Shown in pieces: positions 9,751 through 19,943 of a stretch of DNA of 64,000 nt. The translations under genes and the position numbers were made by a program. A model generated the notes under the pieces. The model did not search any database and was not told the origin of the DNA. It saw nothing but the letters and a program-made list of their open reading frames with translations. Source of the DNA: JAZGGS01 sp963764825 (GTDB lineage: Bacteria; Bacteroidota; Ignavibacteria; Ignavibacteriales; Ignavibacteriaceae); assembly GCA_963764825.1 (NCBI GenBank), contig CAVXUA010000002.1, positions 1 to 64,000 on the forward strand, read 5' to 3'. Position 1 is the first letter of the stretch, and the number at the start of each line of letters is the position of its first letter.

Positions 9751-12700
9751 ATGAGAAATATTTATAAATAAGAGTTTTTATTTTTCAATATTAATAACTC
9801 TTTTCACTTACACAAATTTTTACTCACAAACTAACAACAAATCATATGTTTTTAATGGAGAGTCAAGCCAGCTTAATGTTTTGGATGGACAACCAGTAAA
9901 TGGGGATGCAAACCAAAATGGTTTTGGCTACTTTAACAGCACTGCTGCAAATAATCAGATAACCGTCCAGGCGTGGGTATATTTGATTGGTAACACTCCT
10001 CCGGGTGTTGAAATCCCAATTGTATATCGCACTGTTAGTAACGGAAAAACATTTTCAATGTACTTAAAAGATAACAAGGGTTATTTTTCCGTTGGAAATA
10101 ACAATACTGCGATGGTGAGCACTGATCAGTTTCCTGCTTTTCAATGGATATCTATTACCGGAACATATGATGGCAGCACACTAAAAATTTATTCCGGAGG
10201 TAATTTCGCATCTTCTACTGCTTTTAATATTGTCAATGGCTATAGTGTAACAAATGCATCGACTGGTTTGTTTGTTGGAAAATCAAATGCTGGTGCTTAC
10301 AGTGGATTAATTGATGAAATCAGAATTTTTGACATTGCGTTGAGTGATAATAATATTAATAACTCAGGTGGAAACGGTAATCCCGCCGAGAACTTTCCAC
10401 AATCACTCGCCCAGTATTTAAGAGGACGATGGTCTTTTACAGAATTTTCCTATTTCGGTGGTATTAAATCACTTGAAGATCGATCAGACTACAACAATCA
10501 TTTAAGAGTTCAAAACGTTAATCAAATTGTAAACAGTAAGCACCCACAATTGTTTGTAGTAAATTCTACTGGAGATGCCCCGGACTCAAATCCTGGTGAT
10601 GGAGTTCCAGATGCTGGTAATGGAGTTGTGACATTAAGGGCTGCTATACAAGAAGCAAATGCTTTTGAAGGTTACCAGACAATATTTTTTAATATCCCAG
10701 GATCTTCGCCTTATATAATAGAACCGGGATCCGCCTTACCAAACATTACTGAGCCAATTTATTTAAATGCAACTAGCCAGAGCGGTTATTCAGGTTTACC
10801 CTTAGTTGAAGTTAATGGTTCATTTGGTGGTTTAGTCATAACAGGTGGAGCGAGTACTGTTCGAGGACTTGAGTTAAACAATTCTTCCGGTTACGGTTTA
10901 ACACTTTCTTCTTTAGGCGGGAATAACATTGAAGCAAATCAAATATCGGGAATATCTGTTAGTACACAAAGTAATAATATTAATGGTAATACTTTTACTA
11001 GCTCTAGCGGCGATGGTATTTCACTCACTGCCGGTGCGGAGAATAATTTAATAGGTGCTTCTATAAGTAATAATATTTATGGAAATGCTGGTTATGGAAT
11101 ATCAATTAGTGGTGTTAATGGAAATCAAATATCGAATAATACTATTGAAACAAATGGTAGCGGTGGTGTTTCAGTATCCAATAGTACCGGCACTATAACA
11201 ATGAACACAATTAACCAGAATACTGGAGATGGAATTTCAATCACTGGAGCTAACAACAACATAGTTGAAGGCAATACTGTTACTGGAAACTCGGGTATGG
11301 GCATTTCTGAAAATAATAGCACGGGAAACCAATTAACAAACAATACAATTGGCACAAATATTCTCGGTGGTATTTCTTTAACAAACAGTACTTCAAGTTT
11401 AACCAGGAATATAGTTACCGGTAATTTAGCTTTCGGTATTTCATTAAATGCTTCAAGTGGTAATATTCTTTCTACAAACACAGTCTCGGGCAATTCAAGT
11501 GATGGTTTGGTCATCGATGGTAATGATAATACTTTAATTGATAATTCAATTACAAATAATAGCGGTTTGGGAATATCTTTAACTGCTGGTACTGGAAACC
11601 AGTTAACAAATAATACCGTTGAGACGAATACCCTGGGTGGTATTTCTGTAACAATCAGTTCAGCAAGTTTAACCGGAAATACAGTCTCTGGTAACTTGGC
11701 TTTTGGTATTTCATTAAGTGCTTCAGATAACAATACTGTTTCCGGGAATACTGTTTCGGGCAATACAAGTGATGGTTTGGTCATCAACGGTAATGATAAT
11801 AATTTAAATGATAATTCGATTACAAATAACACTGGCTTGGGAATATCTGTAACTGCTGCAACGGGAAATCAATTAATAAATAACACGGTTGAAACGAATA
11901 GTCTCGGAGGCATTTCTTTATCAAACAGTTCGGCAAATCTAACCGGAAATACAGTCAACGGGAATTTCGCTTTCGGTATTTCATTAAATACTACTAACGG
12001 CAACGCGCTTTTCGGTAATGTGGTTTCTGCAAATTCTGGTAACGGTATAATTATAAACGGAAGTAGTAATACTTTAGATAGTAATACGGTCTTTAATAAT
12101 TCTGGTTCCGGTGTTTTTGTTGCGACAGGAAATAACAATTCAATTTTAAAAAATTCGATTTACGGAAATTCACCTCTCGGCATTAAATTGGCTGCAGGCA
12201 CAAATGATTCACAACAATACCCAATGCTAAATATTATGTACACTTGGCAGGATGAAACTGCTTTACCTGAAATAAAGGGTGGAACAGCAATTCAGGGAAC
12301 TCTTAACAGCGCGCCTGATAGTTATAAGATTCAATTTTTTGCTAATTCAAGTACAAGCAGCACTAGAGAAGGAAAGCGATTCTTAGGTGAGATAGAGTTA
12401 ACGGTTGATGATTTCGATATAACCGGAAATGCTGATTTTCTTGCTAATCTAAAAGATGCTGTTCTCCCTGAATCAGAGCAAGAGGTAATTAGTGCTACTG
12501 CAACCAGGCTAGACATTAGTAGTAATCCGCTAAGTACTTCCGAATTTTCTGCCTCTATTGAAAGAGCTACCGATGAAGGTGATCATTATTTAGTTAATAC
12601 AACTCTTGCTGGAATACCACTCCATTGGCAAGATGGAAATGGTGATTATCAGGTAGCCACATCTGTAGTAAGTTTGGGTTATGATGATGAGGCACAAAAC

Positions 12701-15515
12701 GGCTTTAATACCTGGGGTGCTTTGGAACAAATTAATTATACAAGAAATTATTATCCTAATTCTGAAGTGTGGGGTGGAAACGCGGACGGAATTAATAATA
12801 TAGTTTGGATTCCAACAACCAGTGAATGGGAAACAATAACAGAAGCTCCAACAAACGTTGTTGCTATAACAAGAACCAGATATAACGTATTGAACGGTGC
12901 GATGATTGATATTGATATAGCATTCAATGGAGATCCGGTTTCTCTCGTTACCGGTGAGCATTTTTATTGGGACACTGCCGGGGACCCGAATGCTCTGGAT
13001 GTTCAGAATGTTGCCACACATGAAATAGGACATTACTCAGGACTAGCTGATCTTTATAATCCCGGTGATTTTAGTTATGTACTGGAAATGAAAAATAGTA
13101 ACCAGCTGGCAACAATGTATGGTCGAATTGCTAATGGTGAAACTTATAAGAACACATTGCATCCTGGCTCTTCCGATCCTGAGTGGTTTGCTAATCAATT
13201 AGATATAACAAAATATGACATAGGTGGAATAAATTATATTTACGATAATCTTGGTGATGTTTACTATGATATCGTATTTGTCTTCGATGGCACAACTAAT
13301 TTTACATCACCAGATGTTCTCAATGGCTTCATCCCTTCACAAAGTGCTGCAATGGAACTTGTGTACAAATTACGGCTTGGCGATAATGTGGGTTGGGTGA
13401 ACGGTTCAGTTACAGAAGGGCTTGGAAATGATTTCACCTCAAAACTAAATAGCTTAAATGTTTTAGAACCTAATGCTGCTGGAAACCTTGCAGAACGAAT
13501 ATCAGCTGCTGAACAATTGTTTTCTGCTGCCTCCCCTAACAAGAAGATAATTATTTTATTTAGCGCAGGTGAGGTTTCTCCGTTCTCACTAATTACAGAA
13601 CTGAGTGTTGATCCGGATATAAGAATATTTACTCTGGGCTTTGAAGGATTAAATGAAAGTCAGGATTTGATGAGCTGGTTAGCCGATGAAACTAGCGGAG
13701 AGTATTATGAAATGGCAAGTACTACTGAAATAGGTGCTGCTGTAAATATAATTTGGCTTCGTTTACTTGGTGTGCAGATTTCCTATCTGTCTGAGGAGAT
13801 TACAAGTGAATATTTTATTAGTGGTGGTCTGCAATGGCAAGGTGGATTGCAATGGCAAGGCGGATTACAATGGCAAGGTGGATTGCAATGGCAAGGCGGA
13901 TTACAATGGCAAGGTGGTTTGCAATGGCAAGGTGGATTGCAATGGCAAGGCGGATTACAATGGCAAGGTGGTTTGCAATGGCAAGGTGGAACTCTTGAAT
14001 TGGGTCTGCAGTGGCAAGGAAGCGAATACGAACTTGTAGTGCTACCTCCCGGTGTAACTTTTGACGAAAACAATCCTGTCGTTCCTCCTGGAGCTATAAC
14101 CGAAAATAATTTCGGATCATTTCCCGAGTATGGGGTTGAATTCTTCGACGGTTACAATGGTGCCTCACAATATAATAAGCCTTATAAGTTTTTCAAGGTT
14201 AATAATCCTGGTATCGGTGCCTGGAAATATGCAGTATTAGAAATTACTCAGCCGGATACTACTGAGCCCCTAAGAGTTTATATGGCTAATGAAGCTGATT
14301 TAGTGCTGGAATTTTATACAGACCAGGAAAGATACATTTTAACCAATGATCAAAACAACAGTCCAATACCTGAGGAGGTTATCTTTACTGCATTACTTAG
14401 ACAGGGTGGTGAGTTAAGTGAGAGTGGTGATGATACAAAAACTGTTGGTGAACCGGTTACTGATGCTATAATTGGTATACAGGTTACCGCTCCAGATGGT
14501 CAAATTGTTGTTGGTCCATTAGTACATATAGGTGATGGTGTATACACACTAACCCTGGAAACAACATTGTTAGGTAATTATGGTGTTGAAGTTATTGCCT
14601 CCGATGATGTTGCAAATGGCGGTATTAGAAATAGCCAGTATTTAATCACCACTGAACATTCATTTTATGTTTCACCTTATGAGGAACCTACAGAGTTTAC
14701 AGGTAAAGCATATATTCAAAAGGCTCTGAATGAACTTCTAGCTATTAAGGCAGAATTTTGTCCTTCCAATAACAACTGTAGTTGGCCCAACAAAACAAAA
14801 AAAGATATTAATAATGCAATCTCATACCTCAATACAGCCCTCGGTTACTTTGAGGCGAATGATGGCAATCATTTAAAGACAAATAAAGGATTAAACTTTT
14901 ATGACAAGGTGACCTCGGCAGTTAATAAAATATATTCATATCTAAGCGATCCAGATTTTGGTAACGATATCGATCTCTCATTATACTATATGATTGAGGG
15001 TTCATATAAATTAGCTGTGATTGTCAGGGACGAAGCTGAATTGCCTGGTGCATGTCAGGTTTCCAATTGTGAACAGTTGCTTGCAAATACAAACAGGGAG
15101 TTGGGTAAAGCTATAGATGAAAAGAAACAAGATCATTACGTTTACATATTAAACCATTTAACCAACGCCTGGAAATTTGCTATGAACGCTATGGGTGCAA
15201 ATTTGAGAAAAGAAAGCGGCGAGGAAGAAGCTAGCCTAACACCAACGGAGTATGGTTTAGATCAGAATTATCCGAATCCATTTAACCCGGCGACGACAAT
15301 AAATTATCAACTCCCAGAAGAAGAACCATGTCACTTTAAATATCTATGACATTCTGGGTAATCTTGTTACTACTCTTGTTAATCAGGATATAGAAGCAGG
15401 TTATTATACTGTTAACTGGAATGCGAGTGGTTTGGCAAGCGGCATCTACATTTATAGAATCATTAGTGGCTCATTTGTATCAAGCAAGAAAGCTAATGCT
15501 AATGAAGTAAAATAA
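9751..15515 (+). CDS. Giant mosaic T9SS protein: LamG-like, beta-helix, M10-type protease motif, VWA-like, LQWQGG repeats
   Basis: The uninterrupted frame is 9881-15349. Upstream, ATG 9751 reads MRKIFINKSFYFS plus a hydrophobic signal if one A is added to the AAA at 9755-9757, giving ~1920 residues. In order: LamG/concanavalin-like domain (~50-240); a CSLREA-like segment (VVTLRAAIQEANA); a long parallel beta-helix of N-rich PbH1 repeats (~360-810, units such as GNTVSGNTSDGL); a zincin motif HEIGHYSGLAD at ~13019 (HExxHxxGxxD, matrixin/M10 type); a VWA-like fold (~1170-1340, VFVFDGTTN, IIILFSAG); nine LQWQGG repeats; Ig-like and helical segments; and a T9SS domain (NYPNPFNPATTI). A frameshift near 15330 splits the sorting domain, whose end (LASGIYIYRI) reaches TAA 15513. 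It is likely a surface-displayed or released protease/adhesin. Confidence 0.82.
13829..13990 (+). repeat. Nine tandem 18-bp units encoding LQWQGG
   Basis: Nine back-to-back units of the form YTR-CAA-TGG-CAA-GGY-GGW each encode Leu-Gln-Trp-Gln-Gly-Gly; a degenerate tenth (LQWQGS) follows 15 bases later. Units differ only at synonymous positions, and the pattern of variants suggests a 54-bp (three-unit) higher-order period. The repeat lies between the VWA-like domain and the C-terminal Ig-like region of the host protein. Confidence 0.9.
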
Positions 15516-15517
15516 TC

Positions 15518-15560
15518 AGCCCCCGATTTCAATTAAGGATCGGGGGCTATTTCTTTTTCA
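15518..15560 (+). terminator. Rho-independent terminator after the giant T9SS gene
   Basis: AGCCCCCGAT (15518-15527) pairs with ATCGGGGGCT (15539-15548), followed by ATTTCTTTTT. It sits two bases after the restored stop at 15515. Confidence 0.85.
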
Positions 15561-15642
15561 ATTTAAATCTGCTATTTTCAAACTCATAAATGCACATCTC
15601 AAGTGCATATAAAGTGAATAAACAATTTTCAGGATTCTATTT

Positions 15643-16005
15643 ATGATCAGGGTGATCTATATTTATGTACTTTCTTTACTTTTATTCTCTCCGGAATTCC
15701 TCGCACAAAATCGATATTATATTTAATCATTTAACATTAATGATGGCTTATCACAAAGCTCTGTAACGTGTATCTTGCAGGATAAAAATGGATTCATGTG
15801 GTTTGGTACTCAGGATGGATTAATAGATATCGATGGTTATAATTTTAAGATTTTCAAAAACATTCCTGGTGATTCAACTAGTTTAACGAAAATTTTATTT
15901 TTTCAATATATTGAAGATCAATCAGGCATACTTTATATTGAAACCCAAAGCGGTGAATTTCACAAATATAATTCCAAGATCAGAATCATTTCAAATTGTA
16001 AATAA
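15643..16005 (+). pseudogene. 5' part of Reg_prop/Y_Y_Y sensor phosphatase (in-frame TAA)
   Basis: ATG 15643 opens a signal peptide (YVLSLLLFSPEFLAQN). A TAA at 15724-15726 interrupts it, but the same frame continues SFNINDGLSQSSVTCILQD and then FMWFGTQDGLIDIDGYNF, the standard opening of a two-component-type ligand-sensing propeller. The frame then breaks near 16005-16050 and the propeller resumes at 16050. These segments, with those to 18991, would make one ~1100-residue protein: periplasmic propeller, Y_Y_Y domain, membrane helix, cytoplasmic phosphatase. Whether the breaks are sequencing errors or decay is open. Confidence 0.65.
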
Positions 16006-16049
16006 GGATAGATTGATTTGAAAGAGCTAAAGTAAACACTGTTGGGGCA

Positions 16050-16898
16050 TTGCTAAAAGAATCAAATGGAATTAAATGGGTTGGTGGGCTGGGTAATGGC
16101 ACAGGGTTAAAGCGGATAGATACCAAGTCAGGAAAGAGTAAATTATACAAACATAACCCTTCTGATCCAAAAAGTCTAAGTGATGATAAGGTGTATTCAG
16201 TACTTCGAGATCGTTCAGGAAATTTATGGGTCGCAACATATAATGGTCTTGATAGACTGGATGAGACAACAGGAAAATTTATTCATTACAGAAACAATCC
16301 AAGTGATCTAAATAGTTTAAGTGATAATTGGGTTTGGCCAATATTTGAAGATTCCCGAGGATATTTATGGATTGGAACAGTTAGGGGAGGTTTAAGTGTG
16401 TTCGACCCGGCATCCAATAGTTTCTATAATTATAAAAATGATTCAAGCGATCCGACAAGTATAAATGATAATTTTGTTTTTTCTATCTATGAAGACCGAG
16501 GAGGTGTAATTTGGATTGGCACAAATTTAAATGGCATAAATTATTTTAATCCTTCAACACAAGCCTTCGAACACTATAATCACAATCCCAAAAATAAAAA
16601 TAGTTTAAGTGACGATGTGGTATTCTCGATGCTTGAAGACAGACATGGAAATTACTGGATCGGCACGCAGAGTGGTGGATTAAATAAATTTGATTATAAC
16701 AAAAAAATCTTTACCACAATATTTAGAGAGTTCCTGAACCCGAATAGTATAATAAGTAATTCCGTGCAATCATTATTAGAAGATAAATCTGGAAATATAT
16801 GGATTGGTACTTATAGTAGTGGTTTAGATGTATTAAATCCTAATAGTAGTAAGTCCTTACTCAGTATACTCATAACCCATCGGATCCAAATTCATTAA
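16050..16898 (+). CDS. Reg_prop beta-propeller segment of sensor phosphatase
   Basis: The longest intact stretch of the sensor's propeller. It holds about six repeats of roughly 45 residues with the pattern 'SLSD..V..I.ED..G..WIGT...GL..FD....F..Y', which is the Reg_prop/two-component propeller of periplasmic sensors in Bacteroidota-like bacteria. A frame break near 16850 follows; reading across it continues with NPSDPNSLRDNRIYSLVEDNNG. The ATG at 16050 is internal to the restored gene, not a true start. The ligand is unknown; related sensors in gut Bacteroidetes often detect oligosaccharides. Confidence 0.7.
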   Translation: MLKESNGIKWVGGLGNGTGLKRIDTKSGKSKLYKHNPSDPKSLSDDKVYSVLRDRSGNLWVATYNGLDRLDETTGKFIHYRNNPSDLNSLSDNWVWPIFEDSRGYLWIGTVRGGLSVFDPASNSFYNYKNDSSDPTSINDNFVFSIYEDRGGVIWIGTNLNGINYFNPSTQAFEHYNHNPKNKNSLSDDVVFSMLEDRHGNYWIGTQSGGLNKFDYNKKIFTTIFREFLNPNSIISNSVQSLLEDKSGNIWIGTYSSGLDVLNPNSSKSLLSILITHRIQIH

Positions 16899-17268
16899 GA
16901 GACAACAGGATTTATTCGTTGGTTGAAGATAATAATGGTAACATTTGGATAGGAACATATGGTGGTGGTTTAAATAAGCTTGATCGGTCAACAGGCAAAA
17001 TTTCAAATATCCGTTCAATGAAAATGATTCTACATCAATCAGCTCAAATGCAACATGGTCGATTGCATTCGATGATGACGGCAATTTGTGGATAGGAACT
17101 TTTGGCGGGGGAGTAAATGTTTTAAATCTTAACAATCAAACATTCACTTATTTCAAAAACAATCCCGAAGATTCAACAAGCATTGCAGATGATAATATTA
17201 TTAGAATATTTAAAGATAGTAAAGGAAATATGTGGGTTGGCACGACTAAAGGATTTGCAAGTATTTAA
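16899..17268 (+). pseudogene. Propeller continuation of sensor phosphatase (two frames)
   Basis: Further Reg_prop repeats: NIWIGTYGGGLNKLD in one frame, then a break near 17000 and LWIGTFGGGVNVLNL with NMWVGTTKGFASI from 17086. The frame ends at TAA 17266-17268, while an adjacent frame continues LKETNSFKNYDEENGLANNFVYGIAE. Confidence 0.6.
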
Positions 17269-17948
17269 AGGAAACCAATTCCTTTAAGAATTATGATGAA
17301 GAAAATGGATTGGCAAATAATTTCGTTTACGGAATAGCGGAAGGATAAATGGAAACTTTGGATAAGTACAAATAATGGTTTATCGAAATTTAATCCGGAA
17401 AACGAAACTTTTAAAAATTATTATTATGAGGACGGTCTGCAGGGAAATGAATTCAATCAGAATGCATTTGCAAAAGATTATAAAACAGGTCGGCTGCTTA
17501 TTTGGCGGACCAAATGGTTTTAATGTTTTTAACCCGAGAAGCATCAGAGGGGATCAATATGTTCGTGCCCCCGTTCGCTTTCTCAAATTATATAAGATAC
17601 AATACTGATGATGAAGAAGGTAAACCAATTATAGAAAAGGGAATTTCGGACAGGGACAGCATTCTATTGACTTATAAAGACAATATTGTTACACTCCAGT
17701 TTGCTGCGTTGAGTTATTACAATATTTTCGAAAACAAATATCGATATAAATTAGAAGGGTTTAATGAAAACTGGATTCAGCTTGGTAATAACAACACGGT
17801 AACTTTTACAAATCTATCTCCCGGGGATTACAATTTATTGTAACTGGCTCAAACAACGATGGGCTTTGGAATGATGAGGGAAAGTATTTGTTTATAGAAG
17901 TAACTCCGCCCTGGTGGCGGACAAATATTGCTTACGCATTTATATAAT
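17269..17948 (+). pseudogene. Last propeller blade and first Y_Y_Y domain copy
   Basis: Across breaks near 17340 and 17500 the protein reads WISTNNGLSKFNPENETF, GLQGNEFNQNAF, then GPNGFNVFNP. The stretch 17502-17843 carries a Y_Y_Y domain (NIVTLQFAALSYYN, YRYKLEGFNENWIQLGNN). The DNA from 17772 is repeated from 17957 (see the repeat entry). The first copy has lost one base at GATTACAATTTATTG relative to the second and ends in a TAA at the start of the membrane segment (AYAFI*). Confidence 0.6.
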
Positions 17949-18128
17949 TACGTTCTTGGATTCAGCTTGGTAATAACAACACGGTAACTTTTACAAATCT
18001 GTCTCCCGGGGATTACAATCTTATTGTAACCGGCTCAAACAACGATGGGCTTTGGAATGATGAGGGAAAATCACTGTTCATTGAAGTAACTCCGCCCTGG
18101 TGGAGAACCAATCTTGCTTATGCAGTTT
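17772..18128 (+). repeat. Imperfect tandem duplication of Y_Y_Y-domain end (~173 bp units)
   Basis: 17772-17945 and 17957-18128 align almost throughout, starting TGGATTCAGCTTGG and ending at the WWRTN.AYA motif. They differ mostly at synonymous sites. Restoring one missing base in copy 1 makes the offset 186 bases (62 codons), so the duplication is in frame. It looks like two paralogous Y_Y_Y-membrane-helix genes joined with the intervening part lost, or an assembly collapse of paralogs. Confidence 0.75.
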
Positions 18129-18130
18129 AT

Positions 18131-18991
18131 TTGATTTTATTTCTAAGTTTATTGTATGGGGTTAGAAGGTTTGAAATTAAACGGCGAGAACAAAAATCAA
18201 AACTTAGAGAAAATGAACTACGACTGAAAGCAACAGAGGCTGAAAAGCGTGCGATACAAATTGAAAATGATAGAAAGACAAAGGAACTTGAAGAAGCAAG
18301 ACAATTACAGCTTTCAATGCTGCCAAAAGAGCTGCCTACACTTCCTAATCTGCAAATAGCTGCTTTTATGAGAACAGCAACAGAGGTTGGTGGAGATTAT
18401 TATGATTTTATTGAACAGGAAAATGGTGTTTTAAACGTAGCTTTTGGTGATGCAACTGGTCACGGCCTTCAAGCAGGTACGATGGTAACTTTAATGAAAG
18501 GCTTTTTTACTTCTGATTCATCAAAACTAGGTCTCAAAGAATTTATGACTCATTGTGGCCGTGTAATTAAAGATATTAAGCTTGGCAGAATTTTAATGTC
18601 ATTCAGTTACTTAAAAATTGATAATAATAAACTTCAGATTACAAGTGCCGGAATGCCGCCAATTTATTATCATAATAATGAGACCGATCAGGTAGAGGAA
18701 ATTGTAATTCAGGGAATGCCTTTGGGGGCTATGAGAAACGCGTTATATAACATTATTGAAAAAGAAATAAAAAGCGGCGATACAATTCTACTGCTTACTG
18801 ATGGATTACCTGAACAAATGAATAATAAGGAAGAAATGTTTGATTATTCACGCGTAAAAAAACATTTTAAAGAAATTGTAGAAAACTCTCCCAATACAAT
18901 TATTGAAAAACTGGTAGAAGCGGGCGATAATTGGATGAATGGCAGGAATCAGGATGATGATATAACTTTTGTTGTTATTAGAGTTAAATAA
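18131..18991 (+). CDS. Membrane-anchored SpoIIE-type PP2C phosphatase domain
   Basis: This is the C-terminal part of the sensor above: a transmembrane helix (LFLSLLYGVRR), a coiled coil rich in KAT/EAEKRAI, then a SpoIIE (PPM-family) serine phosphatase. Landmark residues are QLQLSMLPKELP, TEVGGDYYDF (metal-binding Asp), FGDATGHGLQAG, LLLTDGLPE and the final DDDITFVV. It should dephosphorylate a STAS-domain anti-anti-sigma factor, and such a gene lies at 19537. The domain itself is intact and about 240 residues long. The ATG at 18131 lies inside the membrane helix and is probably not the native start, because the same frame runs upstream into the second Y_Y_Y copy. It heads a cluster of partner-switching genes on the same strand. 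Confidence 0.82.
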   Translation: MILFLSLLYGVRRFEIKRREQKSKLRENELRLKATEAEKRAIQIENDRKTKELEEARQLQLSMLPKELPTLPNLQIAAFMRTATEVGGDYYDFIEQENGVLNVAFGDATGHGLQAGTMVTLMKGFFTSDSSKLGLKEFMTHCGRVIKDIKLGRILMSFSYLKIDNNKLQITSAGMPPIYYHNNETDQVEEIVIQGMPLGAMRNALYNIIEKEIKSGDTILLLTDGLPEQMNNKEEMFDYSRVKKHFKEIVENSPNTIIEKLVEAGDNWMNGRNQDDDITFVVIRVK

Positions 18992-19106
18992 TTTTTGTAT
19001 AAATTAAATAATATATGTCAGAGAGTATCTAAAATTATATTATATTCCAAAAGGTTTTAATTTGCTTTTATTAACTTATCAATACATTTAATTAGAAAGA
19101 ATTTTA

Positions 19107-19523
19107 ATGAAGGAAAGTGTAAAACTAGAATTAAAGCTTCCCAATATCCCTGATGTTGAACTTGTTGCGGTTGAAAGCTTACAGATCATGGGCAGACACT
19201 TTGGTATTTCTGATGATAAGATCGGTGAGGCTAAAATTATTGTTAATGAAGCTATAATAAATGGGCTTGAACATTCGGGGGATAAATACCCTTATGTGGA
19301 AGTTGAATTCAGTATGGCAAAGGAAAAATTAATAATATTGGTAACTGATTTTGGAGCTGGATTTGAACCAGAAAATGTTGAGGAGCCAAATATTGCAGAT
19401 AAGATTCACAGTTCACATAAGCGCGGATGGGGTCTCAAACTAATGAAATCTATGTCCGATGATCTGATAATTGAATCAGGCCCTAATGGAACAAGAATTA
19501 CAATTATTAAAAGTTTAATTTAA
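19107..19523 (+). CDS. RsbW-like anti-sigma/serine kinase (HATPase_c)
   Basis: A 138-residue GHKL ATPase of the RsbW/SpoIIAB type. The N box is EAIINGLEHS, the G1 box DFGAGFEP and the G2 region RGWGLKLM. Such kinases bind a sigma factor or other target and phosphorylate a serine of a STAS-domain partner. The frame is intact, with the usual family length. The STAS gene follows 13 bases downstream and SpoIIE phosphatases lie on both sides, so the complete kinase-antagonist-phosphatase triad is local. No sigma factor gene is in the window, so the output target is elsewhere or is not a sigma factor. Confidence 0.85.
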   Translation: MKESVKLELKLPNIPDVELVAVESLQIMGRHFGISDDKIGEAKIIVNEAIINGLEHSGDKYPYVEVEFSMAKEKLIILVTDFGAGFEPENVEEPNIADKIHSSHKRGWGLKLMKSMSDDLIIESGPNGTRITIIKSLI

Positions 19524-19536
19524 TTGGAGAGATTTA

Positions 19537-19872
19537 ATGAGTACAGATTTTAATTTGATTTCAGAATTACACGATAAAACACTTGTAATTAAAACAGATG
19601 GATATATTAATAAAACGGGTGGTGAAAAAATTGTTCAGGAGTTTACAAAACATTCTGGCGTAAGTAAACTTATACTTAATCTTGAAAAATCCAAGGTTGT
19701 TAACTCTATTGGCATCTCTCATTTGATTGAGATTATTGAAGAATTAAATCATGGAAATGGTAAACTAGTTTTTACCAATCTTGATCCTACAATAGAAAAA
19801 ACTTTTACTATAATGGGCTTATTTCAATTTGCTGGAAAAGCTGATACAGTTGAATCTGCCTTGAATAGCTGA
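19537..19872 (+). CDS. STAS-domain anti-anti-sigma factor (RsbV/SpoIIAA-like)
   Basis: A 111-residue STAS protein. The conserved segment LNLEKSKVVNSIGISHLIEI contains the phosphorylatable serine (VNSIGIS) in the family position. GGAGAG lies just upstream of ATG 19537. It sits 13 bases after the RsbW-like kinase, so they are probably co-transcribed and form a partner-switching pair, reset by the neighbouring SpoIIE phosphatases. The frame is intact. Confidence 0.85.
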   Translation: MSTDFNLISELHDKTLVIKTDGYINKTGGEKIVQEFTKHSGVSKLILNLEKSKVVNSIGISHLIEIIEELNHGNGKLVFTNLDPTIEKTFTIMGLFQFAGKADTVESALNS

Positions 19873-19943
19873 TTTTCTTTTTGGCTTTTATTTGTCTTGA
19901 GTATCAAAAGTAATTTTCAATTCTTTATAAACTATTAATTTAA

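Noticed and set aside
11125..12138. Long open frames on the minus strand (235 and 89 residues)
   Set aside because: They lie opposite the repetitive Asn/Gly-rich beta-helix coding DNA, which is poor in complementary stop codons. They have no start-region features and are shadows.
13829..13990. Possible CRISPR array
   Set aside because: Units are contiguous without spacers and encode a peptide repeat; no cas genes in the window. No CRISPR array was seen anywhere.
13767..14073. Open frames reading CNGKADYNGKV and PPCHCNPPCHC repeats
   Set aside because: Alternative-frame readings of the LQWQGG tandem repeat. The + strand frame of the T9SS gene is the coding one.
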